64,000 bases of DNA from Lampropedia cohaerens (GTDB lineage Bacteria > Pseudomonadota > Gammaproteobacteria > Burkholderiales > Burkholderiaceae_C), in assembly GCF_001005215.1 (NCBI RefSeq), contig NZ_LBNQ01000025.1, forward strand, positions 156,380 to 220,379. The letters are read 5' to 3'. Both the position numbers and the translations under genes were made by a program. Positions 27,580 to 36,870 of this stretch are shown in pieces. Below the pieces are notes generated by a model. It was not told the origin of the DNA and did not search any database. It was given only the letters and a program-made list of their open reading frames with translations. Position 1 is the first letter of the stretch; the number at the start of each line of letters is the position of its first letter.

Positions 27580-27659
27580 GCCAGCACCTGGCAGTCGCGC
27601 CGCCCCTGGCGCCCTTTCAACCAAGCGGCGCTAAATCAACGTTGAAAAGATTGCACCGC

Positions 27660-28904
27660 ATGAGTCGACGCAGAGTTGTTGTCACCGGCCTGGGTTGTGT
27701 CAGCCCGGTCGGCAATACCGTTCCAGAGGCCTGGGCCAACATCCTGGCAGGCAAGTCAGGTATAGGACCGATCACCAAATTCGATGCCAGCAGCTTTCCC
27801 GCGCGAATTGCCGGGGAGGTCAAGGATCTCGACATCAGCCCCTGGATCAGCGCCAAGGAAGCGCGCTCGATGGATGCGTTCATCCATTACGGCATTGTCG
27901 CGGCCCATGAGGCATACATGGATGCCGGACTGCCCGCGCGCGAGCAGCTGCGCGAGGAACAGGCCGAGCGCTTTGGTGTCGTCATCGGCTCCGGCATCGG
28001 AGGCCTGCCGCTGATCGAGGCCAACTATGCCGAGTTCCTCAACCGGGGTGCGCGCCGCATCTCGCCGTTCTTCGTGCCCTCAACCATCATCAACATGGTG
28101 GCCGGCCACGTCTCCATGCGGTTTGGCCTCAAGGGTCCCAACCTCTCCATGGTCACGGCCTGCACGACCGGGCTGCATTCGATTGGCGAAGGCGCACGAC
28201 TGATCGAATATGGCGATGCCGACGTCATCATCGCGGGTGGGGCAGAAGCCACCGTCTGCCCCCTGGGCATTGGCGGATTTGCGTCAATGAAGGCATTGTC
28301 CACACGCAATGAGGATCCGCAGGCAGCCTCGCGTCCTTGGGACAAGGGCCGCGACGGGTTCGTGCTGGGCGAAGGCGCAGGGGTGCTCGTGCTGGAGGAG
28401 TACGAACACGCCAAGGCACGCGGTGCACGTATTTACGCGGAACTCGCTGGCTACGGCATGAGTGCCGACGCCGGTCACATCACCGCGCCGAATGTCGATG
28501 GCCCGCGCCGCTCCATGCTCAACGCCTTGCGCAACGCGCACGTCAACGTCGACGAGGTGGATTACGTCAATGCCCATGGCACGTCGACACCGCTGGGCGA
28601 CACCAACGAGAGCAATGCCATCAAGGCCGCGCTGGGCGCGCATGCTGGGAATGTCGTTGTCAGCTCCACCAAGTCCATGACCGGCCATCTGCTCGGCGGT
28701 GCCGGAGGCCTTGAGAGCGTGTTCACGGTGATGGCGCTGCATGACCAGAAGATTCCGCCGACCATCAACCTGGACGACCCTGATCCCGACTGCGATCTGG
28801 ACTATTGCCCCAATACGGCGCGGGATGCCAAGCTCGACGTTGCCGTCAAGAACAACTTCGGCTTCGGCGGCACCAACGGCACACTGGTGTTCAAACGCCT
28901 CTAA
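27660..28904 (+). CDS. fabF: 3-oxoacyl-ACP synthase II
   Basis: Elongating condensing enzyme that joins acyl chains with malonyl-ACP. The 414-residue KAS II has Cys168 (VTACTTG), His in [11 protein letters not shown] and His in [12 protein letters not shown], plus the C-terminal [14 protein letters not shown]. The ATG at 27660 starts [12 protein letters not shown], the usual N-terminus; the TTG at 27642 is rejected. It ends the fab block; a hairpin with GCTGCC/GGCAGC arms and an inner GCGC pair lies at 28927-28953, without a T-run. Confidence 0.97.
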   Translation: MSRRRVVVTGLGCVSPVGNTVPEAWANILAGKSGIGPITKFDASSFPARIAGEVKDLDISPWISAKEARSMDAFIHYGIVAAHEAYMDAGLPAREQLREEQAERFGVVIGSGIGGLPLIEANYAEFLNRGARRISPFFVPSTIINMVAGHVSMRFGLKGPNLSMVTACTTGLHSIGEGARLIEYGDADVIIAGGAEATVCPLGIGGFASMKALSTRNEDPQAASRPWDKGRDGFVLGEGAGVLVLEEYEHAKARGARIYAELAGYGMSADAGHITAPNVDGPRRSMLNALRNAHVNVDEVDYVNAHGTSTPLGDTNESNAIKAALGAHAGNVVVSSTKSMTGHLLGGAGGLESVFTVMALHDQKIPPTINLDDPDPDCDLDYCPNTARDAKLDVAVKNNFGFGGTNGTLVFKRL

Positions 28905-28967
28905 GCCCGACCGCATCTGCAGGGAAGCTGCCAGCGCGTTGCGCGACGGCAGCCTCTATCGATACCG

Positions 28968-29438
28968 ATGGCGCGCCATGGCCCTATCGCCGTTTCCTTT
29001 CCAGTGAAACCGCATGCGCGTGCGCTGCGGTACGCGCTGATAAGCAGCCTCGTTAGCCTGCTGGCACTTATTCTGATTGCGTACCAGACGTGGACCGCGC
29101 GCTCCAGCGCAGCGTTGTGGATGCTGGCAGCCCTTTGGCTGCTCTCGGTGGTGCTGATGGTTCGGCAGTGGCGGGCCTTCGTTCCCGGCCACCTGCACTG
29201 GCAGCAGGGCCAATGGCTGTGGCAGCGCACCGGAGCCGCTAGCGCCATTCGCATGCAGGTGCGCCTCGTCTGGGATGGCCAGCACCGACTGCTGCTTCAC
29301 TGCAAGGCGGGCGGCAATGCACCTACCTGGCTCTGGCTGGAGCGCAGCATGGCCCCGCACCTGTGGAGCGACCTGCGCCGTGCCCTGCACCACGACAACG
29401 GCCGCACGCACACACCAACGCCTGCGCCCGGTCCATGA
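28968..29438 (+). CDS. small membrane protein, YgfX/CptA-like
   Basis: A 156-residue protein with two adjacent hydrophobic spans (about residues 19-39 and 46-66) forming a hairpin, followed by a soluble C-terminal part rich in Trp (HLHWQQGQWLWQRTG, TWLWLERSM). This layout, with the position between fabF and rpoE, matches the YgfX-type proteins often annotated there in Burkholderiales. In E. coli, YgfX (CptA) pairs with YgfY and has been linked to toxicity; no ygfY neighbour is seen here. The start is taken as the first ATG after fabF. Function remains unassigned. Confidence 0.7.
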   Translation: MARHGPIAVSFPVKPHARALRYALISSLVSLLALILIAYQTWTARSSAALWMLAALWLLSVVLMVRQWRAFVPGHLHWQQGQWLWQRTGAASAIRMQVRLVWDGQHRLLLHCKAGGNAPTWLWLERSMAPHLWSDLRRALHHDNGRTHTPTPAPGP

Positions 29439-29567
29439 TCGCGTGCGGTCACTGGCGGATGCAACTGGTGCCATACTCTGCGGTTTGCGACGCCGCCGCG
29501 ATGCCGTCCCCAACCAACACGGCGCCGATATTTCCAGGCGCGCAGCCCAAGATCCACCAGCCCGTGC

Positions 29568-30200
29568 ATGACTGCCCCCGAAAACCCGAAACACAGTGAC
29601 GACAGCACCGACCTGCAGTTGGTCGAGCGCGCCGTCGCAGGTGACCAACGCGCATTCGAGCTGTTGGTCATCAAGTACCAGCGGCGCATCGAGCGCCTGA
29701 TTGGCCGCATGGTGCGCGACACCGATCTCATCGAGGAGATTGCACAGGAGACGTTCATCCGCGCCTACCGCGCGCTGCACCAGTTCCGCGGCGACTCCCA
29801 GTTCTATACCTGGCTCTACCGCATCGCGGTCAATACCGCCAAGAAGACGCTCAGCGACATGCGTCGCAACCCCACGGTAGCCGAGAGCACCCTGCGTGCA
29901 CGCGACGATGACAACGAAACTTCTGCGCCCCTGCTGGAACTAACGTCTGCAGAGACACCAGAAACGGTGCTGGCCGCCAAGGAAATCGCGGCTGCCGTCA
30001 ACGCGGCGATGGAGGACTTGGCGGACGATCTGCGTCAGGCCATCACGCTGCGCGAGATCGAAGGGTTGAGCTATGAGGCCATTGCCGAAGCGATGGACTG
30101 TCCCATCGGCACCGTGCGCTCGCGCATTTTCCGCGCCCGTGAAGCCATCTCGGCGCGGGTCAAGCCGCTGCTGGAAAATCGCTCCGGCAAGCGCTGGTAG
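29568..30200 (+). CDS. rpoE: RNA polymerase sigma factor RpoE (AlgU)
   Basis: Extracytoplasmic-function sigma factor for envelope stress. The 210-residue chain has region 2 (about residues 25-95, with DLIEEIAQETFIRAYRAL and FYTWLYRIAVNTAKK) and region 4 (about residues 140-195, with ITLREIEGLSYEAIAEAMDCPIGTVRSRIFRARE). The similarity to E. coli RpoE and Pseudomonas AlgU is strong. The anti-sigma factor gene rseA follows. I see no convincing sigma-E promoter directly upstream, so autoregulation is not evident from the near sequence. Confidence 0.95.
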   Translation: MTAPENPKHSDDSTDLQLVERAVAGDQRAFELLVIKYQRRIERLIGRMVRDTDLIEEIAQETFIRAYRALHQFRGDSQFYTWLYRIAVNTAKKTLSDMRRNPTVAESTLRARDDDNETSAPLLELTSAETPETVLAAKEIAAAVNAAMEDLADDLRQAITLREIEGLSYEAIAEAMDCPIGTVRSRIFRAREAISARVKPLLENRSGKRW

Positions 30201-30279
30201 GCGTGCGCCAGAAGCGTCCGTGCAGAACAATCATCGCACCAGGGAACCAATGCCAGGGCCAGGGAATCTGTTGTTAGAA

Positions 30280-30294
30280 CCTGTTTACGGTCCG
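30280..30294. repeat. copy 2 of dispersed 15-mer CCTGTTTACGRWCCG
   Basis: CCTGTTTACGGTCCG, in the 145-base gap between rpoE and rseA. Confidence 0.6.
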
Positions 30295-30345
30295 GCCCGT
30301 GTGCCGGCCATTTGAGTCAAGGTCAGTGAAACTAAGAGGTCCGTG

Positions 30346-31092
30346 ATGCCGCCACTTACCCGAACTGCCGTTTGCTCGGCCGCGCAGGAAGCTGCCGCCC
30401 CAAGCGCTGCAGCACGTGATCAGCTTTCCGCGTTGCTGGACGGCGAACTCGCCGATGCCGAATGCGAGGCGCTGCTGAGCCAGCTCGAGCAGGAAGCCGC
30501 CACCGCGCAGGACAGCCAGCAGCTGACGCCACTGCTGGCCGATTGGGAATGCTACAACGTCATCGGACAGACGCTGCGTGCGCCCTTGCATGATCACGTC
30601 GGCACCGATGCCGCCGCCTTCCTGACGCGACTGCGCGGCCGTCTGGCCGAGCAGTCGCAGGACCATGCGCCCACAGTGCAGTCAGGCGCCCTGCAACCGG
30701 CCCCACAGCTGGCCGCCGTCGCGCCCCCCGGTGCCAACCGCAATGCTGCCAACGCATCGCTGTTTCGCTGGAAGATGGTGGCTGGCTTTGCCTCCGTCGC
30801 GGCCATTGCCGCCATCGGCTGGAACAGCCTGACGTCCTTCAACGGTGACGCGCAGAGCGCAGGCACTCAGATGGCGGCCAACACGCCCCCCGCATCTTCC
30901 GTGCGACAGGCGCCCGGTTCCGCTACACCGGTGCAGGTGGCCGTGCAGGACGCCTCCAGTGGCGAAGTGCTCATTCGCGACCCGGAGCTTGATGCCATCC
31001 TGTCGCAGCAGTACGCCAATACACAGGCCTTGCAGCCGCCTGCGCCATTTCTGCGCAATGCCAGCATGGCTGGCGGTGCCGGGCGTAACTGA
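30346..31092 (+). CDS. rseA: anti-sigma-E factor RseA
   Basis: Inner-membrane protein that sequesters RpoE until envelope stress triggers its proteolysis. The 248-residue chain has the N-terminal anti-sigma domain (about residues 25-100, DQLSALLDGELADAECEALL and DWECYNVIGQTLR), a single membrane span (about residues 145-162, KMVAGFASVAAIAAIGW) and a periplasmic domain with the conserved IRDPELDAILSQQ segment. The ATG at 30346 follows AAGAGG; a GTG one codon earlier is possible. No rseB gene lies between it and mucD, which is unusual for the wider group. A strong terminator follows. Confidence 0.9.
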   Translation: MPPLTRTAVCSAAQEAAAPSAAARDQLSALLDGELADAECEALLSQLEQEAATAQDSQQLTPLLADWECYNVIGQTLRAPLHDHVGTDAAAFLTRLRGRLAEQSQDHAPTVQSGALQPAPQLAAVAPPGANRNAANASLFRWKMVAGFASVAAIAAIGWNSLTSFNGDAQSAGTQMAANTPPASSVRQAPGSATPVQVAVQDASSGEVLIRDPELDAILSQQYANTQALQPPAPFLRNASMAGGAGRN

Positions 31093-31133
31093 TGGCGCGC
31101 GCGGCATGCCTGCCGCACGACACGTACCGCACT

Positions 31134-31162
31134 GCCCGACGTCCTCTGCGTCGGGCTTTTTT
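31134..31162 (+). terminator. intrinsic terminator after rseA
   Basis: GCCCGACG (31134-31141) pairs with CGTCGGGC (31149-31156), a seven-base loop, then T6. It separates rpoE-rseA from mucD. Confidence 0.9.
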
Positions 31163-31228
31163 CTCGGCGCATAGAAAGAGGGTCAGCAGGTTCTGAGACG
31201 TTGCGACACAAGAATTGCAGCCCGTTCA

Positions 31229-31257
31229 GGAACAAAATGACCAGAACTGTTTTCTGA
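31229..31257 (+). promoter_or_regulatory. candidate sigma-E promoter of mucD
   Basis: GGAACAA at 31229-31235 and TCTGA at 31253-31257 with 17 bases between, close to the sigma-E consensus GGAACTT and TCTRA (usual spacing about 16). It lies 89 bases upstream of mucD and just after the rseA terminator, so mucD would be transcribed separately by RpoE. Confidence 0.5.
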
Positions 31258-31346
31258 TAACTCGTTTGAGGCCAGGCCGTCGTGCACGTGCGCACATGCC
31301 CGCATGCGCGGGCCTTCCCTCCGCAACAACCATAAGGATTGATGCC

Positions 31347-32864
31347 ATGAAGCAAACTGTCATTGCGCGGCCACGTCGACTGGCCATCTCCAGCGCCATT
31401 GCCGCGGCCCTGCTGGCCAGCACCTGCGGCGTCGCGTTCTATGCGTCCCCCAGCCATGCCCAACAGGCGCCGCAGGCCCAGCCAGGCACGGTTGCTGCCC
31501 CCGCAGCGGTTTCGGGCCTGCCCGATTTCACACGCCTGGTTGAAAGCGTCGGGCCAGCGGTTGTCAACATCCGCACCACCACCCGCGTGACCACCCGCCC
31601 GTTCCAGGGACTGCCCGGGATGGATGAGGACATGCTGGAGTTCTTCCGCCAGTTTGGCCTGCCGGTGCCCGGCATTCCCCGCCGTGGCCCGCAGCCCGCC
31701 GAGCCGGAGTCGCGCACGGTACCTAGCGGCGTGGGTTCGGGTTTCATCATCAGCAGCGATGGCTATATCCTGACCAATCACCACGTGGTGGCCGATTCGG
31801 TGGACGTCATCGTCACGCTGACCGACCAACGCGAATTCAAGGCCAAGGTGATCGGCTCGGATGAGCGCACCGACGTTGCCTTGCTCAAGATCGACGCCAC
31901 GAACCTGCCTACCGTGCGCATCGGCAACGTCGAGGACCTGCGCGTGGGCGAATGGGTGATGGCGATCGGCTCACCTTTCGGGCTGGACAACACCGTCACG
32001 GCGGGTATCGTCAGCGCCAAGCAGCGCGACACCGGCGGGTATCTGCCCTTCATCCAGACGGACGTGGCCGTCAACCCCGGCAATTCCGGCGGGCCTTTGC
32101 TGAACATGCGCGGCGAGGTCGTGGGCATCAACAGCCAGATCTACTCGCGCTCGGGTGGCTTCATGGGCATCTCCTTTGCCATCCCGATTGACGAGGCCAT
32201 CCGGGTCAGCGACCAGCTCAAGGAAACCGGCCGGGTGGTGCGTGGACGCATTGGCGTACGCATTGGCCCCATCAGCCCCGATGTGGCTGAATCCCTCGGC
32301 CTTGACCGTCGCACCGGCGGCGCCATGGTTTCATCGGTCGAGCCCGACTCTCCGGCGGCCGCAGCAGGCCTGCAGCCCGGGGATATCGTCACCGGCTTCA
32401 ACGGTCGCAAGCTCGACAGCGTGTCCGATCTGCCCCGCCTGGTCGGCAATACCGCACCTGGCACCAAGGCCACGATCGAAGTATTCCGCCACGGCAAGAC
32501 GATCAATCTGCCCATTACGGTCGAACAGGTGCAGGATTCGCAAGGGCAGAATGCGGCCGGGCGCGACGAACAGGCCGAGCCGAAGACCGACAACGTGCTG
32601 GGGCTGGCAGTGCAGTCACTGACGGAATCCGAGGCACGTGCACTGGGCGTGCGCGGCGGCGTGCGGGTCGTTGCCGCAACGGGCGCAGCCGCACAGGCTG
32701 GGCTGCGTGCGGGCGACGTCATCCTGGCTATCGGGCAGATCGAGGTGCGCAACGCGCGCGGCTTTGAAGAAGCTGTCAAACGCGTCGACCCGAAACGTCC
32801 TGTCAGCGTATTGGTGCGCCGCGACGACTGGGCGCAGTACGTGTTGATTCGCCCGCAGCAGTAA
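31347..32864 (+). CDS. mucD: periplasmic serine protease, DegP/MucD family
   Basis: Protease and chaperone for misfolded envelope proteins. The 505-residue chain has a signal peptide (residues 1-38, ending SHA), a trypsin-like domain with His146 (TNHHVV), Asp176 (RTDVALL) and Ser247 (GNSGGP), and two PDZ domains (about residues 285-375 and 405-500). AAGGATT lies upstream of the ATG at 31347. Its place after rpoE-rseA and a sigma-E-like promoter fit stress control. lepA, usually next in this group, is not present; gspE converges instead. Confidence 0.95.
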   Translation: MKQTVIARPRRLAISSAIAAALLASTCGVAFYASPSHAQQAPQAQPGTVAAPAAVSGLPDFTRLVESVGPAVVNIRTTTRVTTRPFQGLPGMDEDMLEFFRQFGLPVPGIPRRGPQPAEPESRTVPSGVGSGFIISSDGYILTNHHVVADSVDVIVTLTDQREFKAKVIGSDERTDVALLKIDATNLPTVRIGNVEDLRVGEWVMAIGSPFGLDNTVTAGIVSAKQRDTGGYLPFIQTDVAVNPGNSGGPLLNMRGEVVGINSQIYSRSGGFMGISFAIPIDEAIRVSDQLKETGRVVRGRIGVRIGPISPDVAESLGLDRRTGGAMVSSVEPDSPAAAAGLQPGDIVTGFNGRKLDSVSDLPRLVGNTAPGTKATIEVFRHGKTINLPITVEQVQDSQGQNAAGRDEQAEPKTDNVLGLAVQSLTESEARALGVRGGVRVVAATGAAAQAGLRAGDVILAIGQIEVRNARGFEEAVKRVDPKRPVSVLVRRDDWAQYVLIRPQQ

Positions 32865-32892
32865 GCCTGTCGGCGTGTGTGACGCGCGCAGC

Positions 32893-32918
32893 AAGGCCCG
32901 GCACCTAGCCGGGCCTTT
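32893..32918 (+). terminator. intrinsic terminator after mucD
   Basis: AAGGCCCGGC (32893-32902) and GCCGGGCCTT (32908-32917), five-base loop, short T3 tail. The arms begin AA and end TT, so it may also work for the convergent gsp operon. Confidence 0.8.
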
Positions 32919-33008
32919 GTGCTGCCGCGAATCCGCTGGGGCATGCTCGATGCGTAGATCGTTCTCTGCCAAGGTGGCGCGCGGCAAACGCGCACGGCAC
33001 TTTGGCGG

Positions 33009-34406
33009 CTAATCGCGCGTGACGCGCAGCACCTCCGCTGCGCTGGTGATGCCCTCGCGCACCAGCCGCTCGCCGTCATCGCGCATCAGCCGCATGCCAT
33101 TGGCCAGCGCGTGCTCGCGGATGACGGCCTCGGATGCGCAGGCATGGATGTGGCTGCGGATGGCATCGTCCACCACCAGCAGCTCGAACACGCCGGTGCG
33201 CCCGTGGTAGCCCGTGCGGTTGCAGGCATCGCAGCCTGCACCGTGGCAATGCTTGCAGAACTTGCGCACCAGCCGCTGCGCCAGCACGCCAAGCAGCGAG
33301 GACGAGAGCAGAAACGGCTCCACCCCCATGTCAATCAGCCGAGTCACCGCACTGGCGGCATCGTTGGTGTGCAGCGTCGCCAGCACCAGGTGGCCGGTCA
33401 GGGAGGCCTGGATGGCAATCTGCGCGGTCTCGAAGTCACGGATTTCGCCAATCATGATGACATCCGGGTCCTGCCGCAGGATGGCGCGCAGCGCCGCCGC
33501 AAACGTCAAGTCGATCTTGCTGTTGACCTGCGTCTGACCCACTCCCGGCAGTTCGTACTCGATCGGATCCTCCACCGTCATGATGTTCTGCTGGCGCGCA
33601 TCCAGCCGGTGCAGCGCGGCGTACAGCGTGGTGGTCTTGCCCGAGCCCGTCGGCCCCGTGACCAGCAGGATGCCGTGCGGCTGACCGATCAGGCGCGTGA
33701 ACTGCGCCAGCGTCTCGCCCTGCATGCCGACGGCCTCCAGGCTGAGTCGCCCCTCGCTCTTGTCGAGCAGGCGCAGTACGGCGCGTTCGCCATGGGCGCT
33801 GGGCAGCGTGGAGACGCGCACATCGATGGCGCGCGTGCCCAGCCGCAGCGCAATGCGCCCATCCTGCGGCAGGCGCTTTTCGGCAATGTCCAGATCCGCC
33901 ATGATCTTCAGGCGCGAAATCAGCGCACTGTGCAAGGCCCGGTTGGGCTGCACGATCTCGCGCAGGCTGCCATCGATGCGCAGACGCACGCTGGAATGGC
34001 GCTCATACGGCTCGATGTGGATGTCGCTGGCGCCGTCGCGCGCGGCCTGCGTCAGCAGGGCGTTGAGCATGCGGATGATGGGCGCATCGTCGGCCGACTC
34101 CAGCAAGTCCTCGACGGCGGGCAGCTCCTGCATCATGCGCGTGAGGTCAGCCACTCCCTCGACTTCGCTGACGACCATTGCCGCATCCGAGTCGCCACCG
34201 GAATAGGCCGCACTGATGCGCTGGGCCAGCGCCGCCGGCTCCAGCACCTGGATGTCTTGCACGGCGAACTTGCGCAGCACTTCCCCCAGAGCACCTGCGG
34301 CGGGGTCAGGACCGTGCCACAGCGTCAGCGTGGCGCCGTCATCTTCCAGCAACAGCTGGGCAGTGCGCGCAAACGCATACGGCAGGGGATAGTGCAAGGC
34401 GGCCAT
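33009..34406 (-). CDS. gspE: type II secretion ATPase GspE
   Basis: Cytoplasmic hexameric ATPase that powers pseudopilus assembly in type II secretion. The 465-residue chain has an N-terminal domain (about residues 1-90), then the ATPase core with Walker A GPTGSGKTT (251-259), the Asp box DPIEYELPGVGQTQVN, Walker B VIMIGEIRDFETA and the His box ATLHTNDA. A four-cysteine zinc element is present as CKHCHGAGCDAC, compact compared with the long loop of some GspE proteins. The start at 34406 gives MAALHYPLPYAF; no strong ribosome-binding site. It is last in the operon, 22 bases after gspD. Confidence 0.94.
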   Translation of the reverse strand: MAALHYPLPYAFARTAQLLLEDDGATLTLWHGPDPAAGALGEVLRKFAVQDIQVLEPAALAQRISAAYSGGDSDAAMVVSEVEGVADLTRMMQELPAVEDLLESADDAPIIRMLNALLTQAARDGASDIHIEPYERHSSVRLRIDGSLREIVQPNRALHSALISRLKIMADLDIAEKRLPQDGRIALRLGTRAIDVRVSTLPSAHGERAVLRLLDKSEGRLSLEAVGMQGETLAQFTRLIGQPHGILLVTGPTGSGKTTTLYAALHRLDARQQNIMTVEDPIEYELPGVGQTQVNSKIDLTFAAALRAILRQDPDVIMIGEIRDFETAQIAIQASLTGHLVLATLHTNDAASAVTRLIDMGVEPFLLSSSLLGVLAQRLVRKFCKHCHGAGCDACNRTGYHGRTGVFELLVVDDAIRSHIHACASEAVIREHALANGMRLMRDDGERLVREGITSAAEVLRVTRD

Positions 34407-34428
34407 GGCGTCGCTGATAGTCAGACGG

Positions 34429-36825
34429 TCAGTCGACCCAGCCCGAGGATTCGCCGGTGCGCAGCTTGCGCACATCGACACTGCGGGCGCCACGCTCGCG
34501 CCGCGCCTGCATCGGGCTGCTGCTCAGCGCAGACAGTGGCGGCATGCGCCGTGCGTCGCGGGCCTTGCGCTCGCGCTCTGAAAGCTCAGGTTGCTGTGGC
34601 AACGGCGGCAGCTGCGGCGCGCTCTGAACGCCTCGCATCATCAGATGCGGACTGGGCTGCACCAGCCCCTGGTCGGCGCGCAGCATGTCGTAGCGCTCCA
34701 TCGCCAGCGCCTCGCTGCCGCTGGCGTCGTAAATCACCGTCGGGCGCAGGAACACCATCAGGTTGACCTTCTCGCGCTGGCGCTGCTCGCTGCGGAAGGC
34801 ATTGCCCAGAACGGGAATATCCCCCAGCAGCGGCACCTTGTCCTGCGCCTGCGTGTAGCGGTCCTCCAGCAGGCCGCCAAGCACGACGATGCCGCCGTCC
34901 TCGACCAGGATATTCGTCTCGATCAGACGCTTGCTGGTCTCCGGCCCCTGCTCGGTGACCCGCAGCACGTTGGAGACCTCCTGCACCACAGCCAGCCGCA
35001 CGGTGCCGTTTTCGTTGATCTGGGGCTTGACCCGCAACGACAGCCCCACGTCCTGGCGCTCGATGGTCTGGAAGGGGTTGAGGTTGCCGCCACTGCCGGC
35101 ACCGGTGCCGGTGTAGCTGCCTGTGACGAACGGCAGGTTGCTGCCGATCATGATGCGCGCCTCCTCGTTGTCGAGGGTCAGGATGTTCGGAGTGGACAGC
35201 ACGTTGGCATCGCCCGTGCTGTCCAGAAAGCGCGCCAGAAATCCCAGCACATAGTCGCCACCGTAGTTGTGCGCCACCCCCAGGTTCATGCCCGACCCCA
35301 GCAACCCGGAATTGAGATTGCTCAGAGCACTGGTGTTGCCCGATGCCGCCATGGCCGCCGCCAGCGCAAGATCGACGATGTTGCCGCCACTGCCGGTGCT
35401 GAAGTTTGTCCCCAGAGCGCCGACGTTGGAGTCACCACTACTGCCCAGGCCTGCCTGCCACTGGATGCCGAACTCGGCCACCTTGTCGGCACGCACCTCG
35501 GCCACGAGACTCTCGATCATCACCTGCGCGCGCCGGCCATCAAGCTTGTCGATAACGTTGCGCAGCTGCCGGTAAAGGGGATCGGGCGCCGTGATGATGA
35601 GCGAATTGGTCGATGGATCCGCCTGGATGATGCCCCCCGTCGACACCGCCTGCACCTGGCCGAAGTTACTGCTGGCGCCCTCGCCCAGACCGGCACTGGC
35701 GCCAATGCCCGTGTCGGTATCGGCCAGCCCCGTGGCCGTCATGCCCTGCGGCGTGGGGGCACTGGTGCCCGCAGCCGCAGCGCCGCCACCGCCGATCTGC
35801 CCGGCCGAGATGGCCGCACGCAGTGTCTGCGCCAGCTGCGTGGCATTGGCGTTCTTGAGGAACACCACGTGGATGTTGCCGTGCTCTGCTGCGCTTCCAG
35901 CCGCCGGGGGCTGATCAAGCTGCTGGACCAGACTGCGAATCTGCGCCACACGTGCGGCGTTGGCCGCGCGCACAACGATCGCGTTGCTGCGCGTGTCGGC
36001 CAGAATCGTCGTGCGAAAACCCTGGCCGCTGGCCACCGCGCCGCCAGGCTGACCGGCAATGGCCGCTGCACCGCCCTCACCGGCGGTGAGCCGGTTGAGC
36101 AAGGGCACCATTTCCACCGCCAGCGCATGCTGCAGCGGAATCACCTCGACATCGCTGGCCTCGGCCACATCCAGCGCCGCAATCACCTTTGCCAGCCTCG
36201 CCAGGTTATCAGCGTAGTCGGTAATCACCAGCGCATTGGTGCCGGGATTGACATTGATGGTGTTGTTGGGACTGATGAGCGGACGCAGCGTTGGCACCAG
36301 ATTCGCGGCGTTCTCATAATTCAGGCGAAAGATCTGCGTGACGATCTGCCCACCCCGCGGCGTTGTAGCCGGGAATGCGCCTTCGGACACGCGCACCGTG
36401 CCCGCCTGCAGCTTGGCGTCGGCCTCAGGCACAACCTTGTACAGCCCGGCATCTTCCACCACCGTAAATCCCTGCATGCGCAGCGCCACCAAGAACTGGT
36501 CGAACGCCGCCCGGGCCGAGACGGGGTGGGCCGTGACTAGATTCAGCGTGCCACGCACCCGGGGATCGACCACGACGTTGCGACCGGTGATCGTGGCCAT
36601 GGTGCGCGCCACCGCCTCGATCTCGGCATTCTCGAAGTTGAGCGTCACCGGCTCGCCCGCGCGGATGCTGCTCTGGCCCGACTGGGCCTGCACCGGCGTC
36701 AGCACTGCCTGCGCCAGCAGCAGCGACGCAGCCAGCGCCGTGTGCGTGGCCATGCGCCCCAGATGGGTTGCGCGCGATGCCGCCTGAGCCTGGCCAAACA
36801 GCTTGGAAGATTCGAAGAAAGACAT
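34429..36825 (-). CDS. gspD: type II secretion secretin GspD
   Basis: Outer-membrane multimeric channel of type II secretion. The 798-residue precursor has a signal region with its hydrophobic core at about residues 28-45 (ALAASLLLAQAVLTPVQAQ), the N0-N3 periplasmic domains (about residues 50-400) with a Gly/Ala/Ser-rich insert at about 350-400, and the secretin domain with VLSTPNILTLDNEEARIMIGSNLPFVTG and VPLLGDIPVLGNAFR. The ATG at 36825 is chosen over a TTG at 36846; an ATG at 36753 would give a shorter signal peptide and is a real alternative. No Cys at the signal cleavage site, so it is not itself a lipoprotein. Confidence 0.94.
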   Translation of the reverse strand: MSFFESSKLFGQAQAASRATHLGRMATHTALAASLLLAQAVLTPVQAQSGQSSIRAGEPVTLNFENAEIEAVARTMATITGRNVVVDPRVRGTLNLVTAHPVSARAAFDQFLVALRMQGFTVVEDAGLYKVVPEADAKLQAGTVRVSEGAFPATTPRGGQIVTQIFRLNYENAANLVPTLRPLISPNNTINVNPGTNALVITDYADNLARLAKVIAALDVAEASDVEVIPLQHALAVEMVPLLNRLTAGEGGAAAIAGQPGGAVASGQGFRTTILADTRSNAIVVRAANAARVAQIRSLVQQLDQPPAAGSAAEHGNIHVVFLKNANATQLAQTLRAAISAGQIGGGGAAAAGTSAPTPQGMTATGLADTDTGIGASAGLGEGASSNFGQVQAVSTGGIIQADPSTNSLIITAPDPLYRQLRNVIDKLDGRRAQVMIESLVAEVRADKVAEFGIQWQAGLGSSGDSNVGALGTNFSTGSGGNIVDLALAAAMAASGNTSALSNLNSGLLGSGMNLGVAHNYGGDYVLGFLARFLDSTGDANVLSTPNILTLDNEEARIMIGSNLPFVTGSYTGTGAGSGGNLNPFQTIERQDVGLSLRVKPQINENGTVRLAVVQEVSNVLRVTEQGPETSKRLIETNILVEDGGIVVLGGLLEDRYTQAQDKVPLLGDIPVLGNAFRSEQRQREKVNLMVFLRPTVIYDASGSEALAMERYDMLRADQGLVQPSPHLMMRGVQSAPQLPPLPQQPELSERERKARDARRMPPLSALSSSPMQARRERGARSVDVRKLRTGESSGWVD

Positions 36826-36870
36826 GCGATCCAAGTAGGGGTCCAATAAAGCGTTGTGCTGCCGTGCTCG

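Noticed and set aside
29439..29567. Sigma-E autoregulatory promoter upstream of rpoE
   Set aside because: The best candidate (GCAACT and TCTGC) has only 10 bases between boxes.
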